NCBI GenBank assembly: GCA_019348195.1
Contig: JAHWJX010000002.1
Span: 1-64,000 of the forward strand
Source: Pseudomonadota bacterium
GTDB lineage: Bacteria; Pseudomonadota; Alphaproteobacteria; Caulobacterales; Caulobacteraceae
Length of the DNA stretch: 64,000 bases
Direction: 5' to 3'
The position numbers and the translations under genes were made by a program. This document shows, piece after piece, positions 26,464-34,380 of the stretch; the stretch's first letter is position 1; each line of letters opens with the position of its first letter. The notes below the pieces were generated by a model. That model was not told the origin of the DNA and searched no databases. It saw only the letters and a list, made by a program, of their open reading frames with translations.

Positions 26464-27555
26464 ATGGTGATCGCGTTCGGCCTTGCGGCGGCGCTGTTGT
26501 CGGCGGGAGCGGCCGTCGGGCTGCTGTTTGCGGCTCAGCGCGCGCGCGCCGGGGGACCGGCGGCCGATCCGACCGTGGACACGCACCGGCGGCTCCTGGG
26601 CGAGATCGACGCGCTCGCCCGGCGCGGGCTGCTGGCCGACACGGAGCGCGAGGCGGCGCGGGCGGAGGCTGGGCGGCGGCTGCTGCGGGCGGCGGAGACC
26701 CCGGACGGGACCGGGGGACGTGCGCCCCCCTGGGCGGCGCCGGCTCTCTGCGTAGCCGGCCCTGTGCTGGCCGCCGGCATCTATCTGGCGGTCGGGGCGC
26801 CCGGCGCGCCGGACCAGGGCTATGCGCGCCGGCTTTCGGAATGGCGGGCCTCGCCGGAGAGCTTGGGGCCCGATCAGGCCGCCGCCGTCCTGGGACGTAT
26901 TGTGCGGGAGCGGCCGAACGATCCGGAGGCTTTCGGACAACTGGCGCGGGCTCGAGCCGCGGCGGGCGACGGCTTCGGCGCGGTTCGGGCGGCGGAGGCC
27001 GCTGCACGGCTGGAGCCCGGTCGCGCGGAGCGGTGGACCACGCTGGGGGAGGCGCTGCTGGGGCTGGAGACCCCGGCGGTGGATGAGGCGCGAACCGTGC
27101 TGCGCCGGGCCTTGCAGTTGTCCCCAGGCGATCCGGACGCGCGGTACTGGCTGGGACGGGCGGCCTTTGCGGAGGGGGACCGGGTCGGCGGGCAGGCCGT
27201 TTGGCGCACTCTCGAGGCCGACCTCGCGCCTGACGACCCGCGTCGGGCCGCGCTGCATTCGGAGCTGGCGGCGGTCGACGCGCCGACCGCGTCGGAGGTT
27301 GACGCCGCCATCTCCAACATGGTGGCCGGTCTGGCCGCGCGGCTGCGCGCGGAGCCCTTGGATCCGCAAGGATGGGCGCGGCTGGTGCGCGCCTATGGCG
27401 TGCTGGGGCGCGATGCGGAGCAGGCGGCGGCGCTGGCCGAAGCACGGCGCCTGTTCAGCGGACGACCGGAAGTGATCGCCGAACTGGAGACTGCGGCGGC
27501 CGAAGGGCGCAGCCGAGGTCGATCAACCACCGGGGCGCTTCGCGGCGGGCGTTAA
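26464..27555 (+). CDS. ccmI: cytochrome c biogenesis protein CcmI (CycH)
   Basis: The product has 363 residues. The first membrane helix is at 1-23, then a cytoplasmic loop (DTHRRLLGEIDALARRGLLA), a second helix at about 91-112 (LCVAGPVLAAGIYLAVG), and a periplasmic TPR region (about 140-340; DPEAFGQLARARAAAGDGFG and DPDARYWLGRAAFAEGD). CcmI presents apocytochrome c to the heme lyase. It opens the ccmI-E-F-H set. Confidence 0.93.
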   Translation: MVIAFGLAAALLSAGAAVGLLFAAQRARAGGPAADPTVDTHRRLLGEIDALARRGLLADTEREAARAEAGRRLLRAAETPDGTGGRAPPWAAPALCVAGPVLAAGIYLAVGAPGAPDQGYARRLSEWRASPESLGPDQAAAVLGRIVRERPNDPEAFGQLARARAAAGDGFGAVRAAEAAARLEPGRAERWTTLGEALLGLETPAVDEARTVLRRALQLSPGDPDARYWLGRAAFAEGDRVGGQAVWRTLEADLAPDDPRRAALHSELAAVDAPTASEVDAAISNMVAGLAARLRAEPLDPQGWARLVRAYGVLGRDAEQAAALAEARRLFSGRPEVIAELETAAAEGRSRGRSTTGALRGGR

Positions 27556-27573
27556 GCCGACTATCTGATCGCC

Positions 27574-28050
27574 ATGTCGTTGTTGCCCCGTTCCCGCAGA
27601 GCGCGCGGTCGCCTGCTGGCCATCGCCGTGATCGCGCCCGTGCTGGCGGGCGCGGTGGGGCTCGCGCTCTGGGGCCTGCGCGAGGGGGTGTCTTATTTCT
27701 ACACGCCCTCCCAAGCGGCCGCGGCGGCGATCTCGCCCGAGCGGGTCGTGCGCGTGGGCGGCATGGTGCGCGCCGGCAGCGTCCGGCATGAGGCCGCGGG
27801 CGCGGTGAGCTTCACGGTGGAGGACGGAAACGCCAGCCTGCCGGTTCGCTACCGTGGGGACCTGCCCGATCTCTTCCGGGAAGGGCAGGGGGTGGTGGCC
27901 CAGGGGCGGTTGGGCGCGGACGGCGTGTTCGCGGCGCAGCAGGTGCTGGCCAAGCACGACGAGAACTACATGCCGCCGGAGCTGAAGCGCGAGCTGGAGG
28001 CGGCGGCGCAGCCGGTCGCCACCACGACCCTGGTCGAGGGCGGACGTTGA
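27574..28050 (+). CDS. ccmE: cytochrome c maturation heme chaperone CcmE (CycJ)
   Basis: The product has 158 residues. One N-terminal membrane helix (about 14-35) anchors a periplasmic OB-fold domain. The heme-binding His128 and Tyr132 are in LAKHDENYMP, the family's HxxxY motif. The C-terminal tail is Ala-rich. CcmE carries heme to CcmF. Its TGA overlaps the TTG start of ccmF. Confidence 0.96.
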   Translation: MSLLPRSRRARGRLLAIAVIAPVLAGAVGLALWGLREGVSYFYTPSQAAAAAISPERVVRVGGMVRAGSVRHEAAGAVSFTVEDGNASLPVRYRGDLPDLFREGQGVVAQGRLGADGVFAAQQVLAKHDENYMPPELKRELEAAAQPVATTTLVEGGR

Positions 28051-30038
28051 TCATCGAACTGGGCGCCTTCTGCCTGGCCCTGGCGCTGGCCCTTTCGATC
28101 GTGCAGGCGGTGGCGGCCGGTTGGGGATGGCGGGGCGGCGCGGCTCTGCAGGGCGCGGGACGGGGCGCGGCGCTGGGCGCCTTCGCCGCAACCGCCGGGG
28201 CTGCGGCGGCGCTGGTTTGGGCGTTTCTCGCCTCCGACTTCTCGGTGGCGGCGGTTGCGGCCAACTCCCATACGGAGAAGCCCCTGCTTTACCGGGTGGC
28301 CGGAACCTGGGGAAACCACGAAGGCTCCATGCTGCTGTGGTGCCTGATGCTGACTGGCTACGGCGCCGCGGTGGCGGTCTATGGCCGAGGCCTGCCAGAG
28401 GCGCTGCGCACGCTGGTGGTGGCTGTGCAGGGTGCGCTGGGGTCGCTGTTCCTGCTGTTCACGGTGGCGACGTCCAACCCGCTCGCCCGGCTGGCCCTGG
28501 CGCCGGTGGAGGGCCGCGGGCTCAATCCGGTGCTGCAGGATCCCGCGCTGGCGGCGCATCCGCCGTTTCTCTACGCGGGCTATGTCGGATTCTCCGTGGT
28601 CTTCAGCTTCGCCGTGGCCGGGCTGATCCAGGGGCGGGTGGACGCGGCGTGGGCGCGATGGGTGCGGCCCTGGACCTTGTGGTCCTTCAGCCTGCTCACG
28701 GTAGGCATCACCCTGGGGGCGTTCTGGGCCTACTACGAACTGGGCTGGGGGGGCTGGTGGTTCTGGGACCCGGTGGAGAACGCCAGCCTGCTGCCGTGGA
28801 TGGCGGGGGCCGCGCTGCTGCACTCCGCGGTGGTGACCGAGAAGCGGGGGGCGCTGGCGGGCTGGACGGTGTTCCTGGCGCTCTGCGCGTTCAGCTTCGC
28901 CATGCTGGGAGCCTTTCTCGTGCGCTCAGGGGTGCTGACCTCGGTGCATGCCTTCGCGGTCGACCCGGCGCGGGGCGCCTTGCTGCTGGCCATCCTCGGG
29001 CTGGCGGCGGGGGCGGGGTTCACCCTGTTCGCTTGGAGGGCCCGGACGCTGGCGCCGGGCGGGGTCTTCGCGCCGGTGAGCCGGGAGGGCTCCATCGTGC
29101 TCAACAACCTCTTTGTTTCGGCGGCGGCGGCGGCGGTGGTTCTGGGGACCCTGTATCCGCTGATGGTGGAGGCGGCGACCGGGCGGCCGATCTCGGTGGG
29201 ACCGCCCTATTTCAATCTCACCTTTGCACCGATCATGGCGGCCGCGATGCTGATCCTGCCGCTTGGGCCGCTGCTGGCCTGGAAGCGGGGGGACGCGCTG
29301 GGAGCCCTGCAGCGCTTGTGGCTGGCCGCGGCGCTGGCGGTGGGTGCGGGTTTGCTGGCCGCCGCGACGGTAGCCCCGGGGCGGGCCCTGGCGGCGGGCG
29401 GCGCAGCGCTGGGGGTGTGGCTGGTCGCCGGCACGGTGCTGGAGGCATTGGAGCGGGTGCGGCTGTTCCGGGCGCCGTGGGCCGAGGTGCGCCGCCGCGC
29501 GGCGGGGCTGCCCACGGGAGCCTGGGGCACGACCTTGGCCCACCTGGGCCTGGGCGTGTTCGTGTTTGGCGCCTGTCTGGAAGCGGCCGGAAAACAGGAA
29601 GCCGTGGGGGTCCTGGCGCCCGAGGGCGTGCTGAAGCTGGGGGGCTATGAGCTGGCGCTCGAACGGGTGACCGGGACGGAGGGACCGAACTATCTGGCGG
29701 AACGGGCGGAGGTTCGAGCCTCCCGCAAGGGCCGGGAGGTGTGCACCGCCTATCCGGAGCGGCGCCTCTATCCGGTCTCGCGGCAGACGACCTCGGAGGT
29801 GGCGCTGTGCGGCTCGGGCCCCGGAGATCTGTACCTGGTTCTGGGCGAGCGGCGGCCAGGTCCGGACGGGCGCCCTGCAGGGTGGCTGCTGCGGGCCTAT
29901 CACAACCCCTTCGCCAAGTTGATTTTTGTAGGGCCGCTGCTGATCGCCCTGGGAGGGCTGGTTTCCTTGTCCGATCGCCGCCTGCGGCTGGCCGTTCCCG
30001 CACCGCGGCGGGCGCCCGTGCTGGAGCCGGCGGAATGA
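28047..30038 (+). CDS. ccmF: heme lyase subunit CcmF (CycK)
   Basis: The product has 663 residues with many membrane helices. The WWD heme-handling domain reads GWGGWWFWDPVENASLLPW (about 234-252), preceded by GTWGNHEGSMLLWCLML (about 88-104) and HPPFLYAGYVGFSVVF. CcmF with CcmH attaches heme to CXXCH apocytochromes in the periplasm. The TTG start overlaps the ccmE stop (TTGA), and its own TGA overlaps ccmH (ATGA). Confidence 0.96.
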   Translation: MIIELGAFCLALALALSIVQAVAAGWGWRGGAALQGAGRGAALGAFAATAGAAAALVWAFLASDFSVAAVAANSHTEKPLLYRVAGTWGNHEGSMLLWCLMLTGYGAAVAVYGRGLPEALRTLVVAVQGALGSLFLLFTVATSNPLARLALAPVEGRGLNPVLQDPALAAHPPFLYAGYVGFSVVFSFAVAGLIQGRVDAAWARWVRPWTLWSFSLLTVGITLGAFWAYYELGWGGWWFWDPVENASLLPWMAGAALLHSAVVTEKRGALAGWTVFLALCAFSFAMLGAFLVRSGVLTSVHAFAVDPARGALLLAILGLAAGAGFTLFAWRARTLAPGGVFAPVSREGSIVLNNLFVSAAAAAVVLGTLYPLMVEAATGRPISVGPPYFNLTFAPIMAAAMLILPLGPLLAWKRGDALGALQRLWLAAALAVGAGLLAAATVAPGRALAAGGAALGVWLVAGTVLEALERVRLFRAPWAEVRRRAAGLPTGAWGTTLAHLGLGVFVFGACLEAAGKQEAVGVLAPEGVLKLGGYELALERVTGTEGPNYLAERAEVRASRKGREVCTAYPERRLYPVSRQTTSEVALCGSGPGDLYLVLGERRPGPDGRPAGWLLRAYHNPFAKLIFVGPLLIALGGLVSLSDRRLRLAVPAPRRAPVLEPAE

Positions 30039-30604
30039 GTTCCCTCCGTCCAGTTTCTTGCCGCAACGCTGCGTCCGCCGCCGAGATGAGCCCCGGCTTC
30101 AGGCTGGGAGCGCGGCGCAGGAGGAGAGTCGCGCCGGCCTTGCTCGCGGCTGTTTCCTGCCTGGCGGCGGCTCCGGCCCCGAGCCCCGCCCCGACTCCGG
30201 CCCAGGCACCGGCCCCGGCCCCGGCCGAAGAGGCGCGGGCGCGGGCCTTGTTCAAGGAGATCCGCTGCGTGGTCTGCCAGAACGAGAGCATCGACAACTC
30301 CCAGGCGGAGATCGCGGCCGACCTTCGGCGCGTGGTGCGTGAACAGGTCGCGGCCGGTCGGAGCAACGGGGAGGTCCGGGCCTTTCTTGTTGCGCGCTAC
30401 GGCGAGTTCGTGATGTTCCGGCCGGCGTTTTCGCCAGGAAATGCGGCGCTCTGGCTGACGCCGTTCCTTGTGGTGCTGGGCGGGCTGGGTCTGCTCGTTG
30501 CGCGCGCGCGACGGGCGCCGCCGGTCGCTCCGTTGGATACGGAAGAGGCGGAGCGGCTCCGCGCCTTGAACGGGACGGAACCGTTTAACCGAAACGTAAT
30601 TTGA
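30035..30604 (+). CDS. ccmH: cytochrome c maturation thiol oxidoreductase CcmH (CycL)
   Basis: The product has 189 residues. A basic signal anchor (about 26-47) and an Ala/Pro repeat linker precede the redox motif IRCVVCQNESIDNSQAEIA, with Cys78 and Cys81, followed by VREQVAAGRSNGEVRAFLVA and YGEFVMFRP. A C-terminal membrane helix is at about 136-158. CcmH reduces apocytochrome cysteines before heme attachment. No ccmG/dsbE thioredoxin gene follows, as in the rhizobial cycHJKL arrangement. An alternative start is the Met at 30086. Confidence 0.93.
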   Translation: MSSLRPVSCRNAASAAEMSPGFRLGARRRRRVAPALLAAVSCLAAAPAPSPAPTPAQAPAPAPAEEARARALFKEIRCVVCQNESIDNSQAEIAADLRRVVREQVAAGRSNGEVRAFLVARYGEFVMFRPAFSPGNAALWLTPFLVVLGGLGLLVARARRAPPVAPLDTEEAERLRALNGTEPFNRNVI

Positions 30605-30684
30605 GCTCATTGTCCCCAGCGCCGGGGGCGCCTAGGTTTGCTCACAATGATCCGGCCTCATCGGGCTGGAACCGGGAAATCGAC

Positions 30685-32271
30685 ATGCTCGTCAAGTCCA
30701 AGGGCTTTCTCACCGGCGCCGCCGTTGGCGTGCTCCTGACCGGGGCCGCCGCCGCGGGCGCCACGGCCGGCTTCAACGCCGCCAACGACCGGCCGCGCGA
30801 TGCGTTCGGGGTCGAGCAGCCGGAGCTGATCCGCACCCAGAACCTGACCTCTTCGCTGGTGCGCCCGCCCGCGGGAGCGCCCTTGTCCTTCGCCGACATC
30901 ATCGAGCGGGTCTCGCCCGCCGTGGTGTCTCTGGAGGTCACCGGCCAGGCGCCGCGCTCTGCGGCGGGCGGACGCGGACTTCCGCCGGGCTTCGAGGAGT
31001 TCTTCGGTCTCACCCCGCGGGGCGGACAGGGCGGGAGCAATCGCGGCCAGGCTGAACCCGGCAACGAAAGCGAAGAAGCCGAAACCCAGCGGACCCAGGC
31101 CTCGGGCTCGGGCTTTTTCATCTCGGCCGACGGCTACATCGTGACCAACAACCACGTGGTGGAGAACGCCCGCGAGATCACCGTCCACCTGTCCGACGAG
31201 CGCGAACTCAAGGCGCGGGTCGTCGGACGCGACGAGGACACCGATCTGGCCGTGCTGAAGGTGGAGGGACGCAACTTCCCCTTCGTGCAGTTCGCCACCG
31301 GCGCTCAGCCGCGCGTGGGCGATTGGGTGGTGGCCATCGGCAACCCGTTCCAGCTGAACGGCACGGCCACGGCGGGCATCGTCTCAGCCAAGGGTCGCGA
31401 CCTGCCCGGTGAGGCCTTCGTCGACTACCTGCAGATCGACGCGCCCATCAATCGAGGCAATTCGGGCGGGCCGACCTTCGACCTCAACGGCCGGGTGATC
31501 GGGGTGAACACGGCCATCTACTCCACCTCCGGCTCCTCGGCAGGCGTGGGCTTCGCCATTCCGTCCGACACGGCCGACCAAGTGGCCCGGCAGCTCATCA
31601 GCGGCGGGCGGATCACCCGCGGCTACCTCGGCGCCACGGTGGGCGACGTTGACCGGGACATCGCCGAAAGCCAGGGCCTGCGGGAGGCCCGGGGCGCCTT
31701 CATCAACGAAGTGGTGCCGAACGGCCCCGCCGCGCGCGCCGGGCTGCAGTCGGGCGATATCGTGCTCAGCGTCAACGGCCGGGCCGTAGGGGATGCGAAT
31801 GACCTGACGCGCGCGGTGGCCGGGACCCGAACGGGCCAGAACATCCGTCTGGAGGTCGCGCGCGGAGACGGCCGGCGGACGCTGAACGTGGTTTCCGGTA
31901 CGCGCCCGTCGCGTCAGGAACTGGCCAACCTCGACAACGATGCAGCGGGATCGCGCGGCGCTCCCGGCGCTCCCGCCCAGGTGCAGGGCCCGCCGGTGTT
32001 GGGGATGAACCTGAGCCCGGCGCCCGCAGGGACTCCGGGGCTCCGGGTGGAGCGGGTGGAGAGCAACTCCGACGCCGCCGAGCGGGGCATCCAGCGCGGG
32101 GATATTGTCACCCGCATCAACGACCGGCCGGTCCGCTCCGTAGCCGAGGTCCAGGCGGCCGTGGAGACGGCGCGGCGGCTGAACCGGCCGTCGGTGCTGG
32201 CTTGGATTAGCCGCAACGGGAACACCGTGCCCGTGCCCATCCGGCTGCAGCCGCGCAGCGCGAACGGCTGA
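30685..32271 (+). CDS. DegP/HtrA-type periplasmic serine endoprotease (Do family)
   Basis: The product has 528 residues. An N-terminal signal anchor (about 8-28) is followed by a trypsin-like domain with catalytic His157 (VTNNHVVE), Asp187 (DTDLAVLK) and Ser260 (NRGNSGGP), and two PDZ domains (about 300-400 and 430-525; GLQSGDIVLSVNGR, GIQRGDIVTRIND). A Gly/Gln/Glu-rich insertion at about 110-140 corresponds to the LA loop. The enzyme degrades or refolds misfolded envelope proteins. The start at 30685 has GGGAAA upstream. The response regulator gene begins 4 bp after it. Confidence 0.95.
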   Translation: MLVKSKGFLTGAAVGVLLTGAAAAGATAGFNAANDRPRDAFGVEQPELIRTQNLTSSLVRPPAGAPLSFADIIERVSPAVVSLEVTGQAPRSAAGGRGLPPGFEEFFGLTPRGGQGGSNRGQAEPGNESEEAETQRTQASGSGFFISADGYIVTNNHVVENAREITVHLSDERELKARVVGRDEDTDLAVLKVEGRNFPFVQFATGAQPRVGDWVVAIGNPFQLNGTATAGIVSAKGRDLPGEAFVDYLQIDAPINRGNSGGPTFDLNGRVIGVNTAIYSTSGSSAGVGFAIPSDTADQVARQLISGGRITRGYLGATVGDVDRDIAESQGLREARGAFINEVVPNGPAARAGLQSGDIVLSVNGRAVGDANDLTRAVAGTRTGQNIRLEVARGDGRRTLNVVSGTRPSRQELANLDNDAAGSRGAPGAPAQVQGPPVLGMNLSPAPAGTPGLRVERVESNSDAAERGIQRGDIVTRINDRPVRSVAEVQAAVETARRLNRPSVLAWISRNGNTVPVPIRLQPRSANG

Positions 32272-32275
32272 CCGG

Positions 32276-32947
32276 GTGCGGCTGCTGATCGTCGAAGACG
32301 ACGAGGAGGCTTCGGCAACCATGTGCCGCGGCCTCGGCGAGGCCGGGCACCAGTGCGTCACCGCACCGGACGGGGCCTCGGGCCTGCGGGCCGCGCAGAA
32401 GGGCGGCTTCGACGTGCTGGTGGTTGACCGCATGATGCCGCGCATGGACGGCGTGACCATGGTGGAGGAGTTGCGGCGCGACGGCGACAACACCCCCGTG
32501 CTCTTCCTCTCGGCCTTGGGAGAGATCGAGGACCGGGTCGCCGGGCTGAAAGCGGGCGGCGACGACTATCTTGTGAAGCCCTACGCCCTGGCTGAGCTGG
32601 TCGCGCGGGTGGAGGCCCTGGCGCGTCGCCGTGAGACCGGGTCGGTGCAGACCCAGCTCCGCGTCGGCGAGCTGGAGATGGATCTGATCGGCCGCACCGT
32701 CCACCGCGCCGGCAAGGACATCGACCTGCAGCCGCGCGAATTCCAGCTGCTCGAGTTCCTGATGCGTCACGCCGGCCAGTCGGTGACGCGCACCATGCTG
32801 CTGGAGAAGGTCTGGGAGTACCACTTCGACCCGCAGACCAATGTCATCGACGTGCACATCTCGCGGCTGCGCTCCAAGATCGACAAGGGATTCGCCAAGC
32901 CCATGCTGCAAACCGTGCGTGGGGCGGGTTATCGGCTGGAGGCCTGA
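32276..32947 (+). CDS. OmpR-family response regulator
   Basis: The product has 223 residues with a GTG start. The receiver shows RLLIVEDDEEASATM, phospho-Asp in VLVVDRMMPRMDG and the VKPY lysine. The winged helix shows QPREFQLLEFLMRHAGQSVT and VIDVHISRLRSKIDKGF, ending TVRGAGYRLEA, close to the CzcR/CopR/QseB group. It sits between the DegP-like protease and its probable partner kinase, which suggests an envelope-stress role (inference). Confidence 0.95.
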   Translation: MRLLIVEDDEEASATMCRGLGEAGHQCVTAPDGASGLRAAQKGGFDVLVVDRMMPRMDGVTMVEELRRDGDNTPVLFLSALGEIEDRVAGLKAGGDDYLVKPYALAELVARVEALARRRETGSVQTQLRVGELEMDLIGRTVHRAGKDIDLQPREFQLLEFLMRHAGQSVTRTMLLEKVWEYHFDPQTNVIDVHISRLRSKIDKGFAKPMLQTVRGAGYRLEA

Positions 32948-33005
32948 CGCCTCCCCCCGATATGGGGGTTGTCCCTTGAGCGACGCCGGGCGAGCTTAGC
33001 CGTTG

Positions 33006-34379
33006 ATGCGTGCGCCCGCCCTTTTTCGAACCACGCCGTTCCGGATGACCCTGTTGTTCCTGGCGCTGTTCGCGGCCGGGGCAGGGGCTTTCCTGATCTA
33101 CATCTACCTGGCCACCGCGGGCGAGGTGAACAGGCGCGCGCGGGCCGAGATCAACCGCGAGGTGCAAACGGTGAACCGCGCCTATGTGCGCGGCGGCGTG
33201 AACGCCGTCAACCAGTTGGTGATCGAGCGCTCTATCACCGATCCCCTCTATGTGGGCCTCTTGATGCGGCCTGATGGGCGCAAGATCAGCGGCACGCTGG
33301 AGACCACCCCCGCCGAGCCGGCCACGGGAGTGGACGACTGGGTGTCGTTCAGCCTCAGCGGACGCGAATCGGTCGGCCGGCAAATCCGGCTCCCGTCCGG
33401 CGAGCTGTTGTTCGTGGGCGTCGATGTGGAGGACCAACGGGGCTATGTGCTCCGGGTCGCACGGGCGTCCTGGGGCGCGGGCGCGCTGGTGCTCTTGCTG
33501 GGACTGGCCGGAGGCGTGCTGATCAGCCGGCGCGCCAGCAACTACATGGCCGGGCTGAGCGGGGCGGTGTCCGCCGTGCGGGCCGGCGACCTGCAGGCGC
33601 GCGCGCCCTTGCGTGGAACGGGGGACGAATACGACGAGCTCGCGGGCGGCATGAACGACATGTTGGACCGCATCGAGAAGCTGATGGGCGGCGTGCGCCA
33701 CGCGGGCGACGCGATCGCCCACGACCTGCGGACGCCCTTGACCCGGCTGCGCTCGCGGCTCGAAGTGGCGCTCCTGGAGGTGGAGGCCGGACGGGGTGAT
33801 CCGCAGGGGGCGCTGGAACAAGCGCTGCAGGATGCGGACGACTTGTTGAAGACCTTCGGGGCCGTCCTGGCGATTTCTCGATTGCAGGCGGCGGGGCAGG
33901 CGCCCGATCCTGCGCCCTTCGACGCAGGCGAGCTTGCGGCGGGCGTGGCCGAACTCTACGAGCCGGTCTGCGAGGACAAGGGCGTGGAGTTCCTGGCCGA
34001 GTTGGATCCGGACCTGGTGGCCACCGGCAACAAGGCCTTCGTGGCCCAGGCCTTGGCCAATCTGATCGACAACGCGGTGAAATACACCCCGCCGGGCGGT
34101 GCGGTGAGGGTGCGGGCGCGTCGACGCTCGTCCGGCGAGGTGGAGTTTTCGGTCACCGACACCGGACCGGGGGTGCCCGAAGCCGACCGGGCGCGGATCG
34201 CGCAGCGATTCGTCAGGCTGGAGAACAGCCGGAGCGAGCCGGGCGTGGGGTTGGGGCTGTCGCTCGTGGCCGCGGTGGCTGAGGCGCACGGAGGACGGTT
34301 GGAGATCACGGAGGGCCCGGGTGAGGCGAACGGCTTCGGGCCGGGGCTGCGGACCGCACTCGTACTGGCCGGGAGCTGA
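33006..34379 (+). CDS. sensor histidine kinase, partner of the adjacent response regulator
   Basis: The product has 457 residues. Two membrane helices (about 14-36 and 158-178) flank a periplasmic domain of about 120 residues; then HAMP, H-box DAIAHDLRTPLTRLRSRLE, NLIDNAVKYTPPGGAVRVR, TDTGPGVPEADR and GVGLGLSLVAAVAEAHGG. A TTG stands one codon before the chosen ATG. The kinase and regulator are separated by 58 bp and belong to one operon with the protease and glnE. Confidence 0.94.
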   Translation: MRAPALFRTTPFRMTLLFLALFAAGAGAFLIYIYLATAGEVNRRARAEINREVQTVNRAYVRGGVNAVNQLVIERSITDPLYVGLLMRPDGRKISGTLETTPAEPATGVDDWVSFSLSGRESVGRQIRLPSGELLFVGVDVEDQRGYVLRVARASWGAGALVLLLGLAGGVLISRRASNYMAGLSGAVSAVRAGDLQARAPLRGTGDEYDELAGGMNDMLDRIEKLMGGVRHAGDAIAHDLRTPLTRLRSRLEVALLEVEAGRGDPQGALEQALQDADDLLKTFGAVLAISRLQAAGQAPDPAPFDAGELAAGVAELYEPVCEDKGVEFLAELDPDLVATGNKAFVAQALANLIDNAVKYTPPGGAVRVRARRRSSGEVEFSVTDTGPGVPEADRARIAQRFVRLENSRSEPGVGLGLSLVAAVAEAHGGRLEITEGPGEANGFGPGLRTALVLAGS

Positions 34380-34380
34380 G

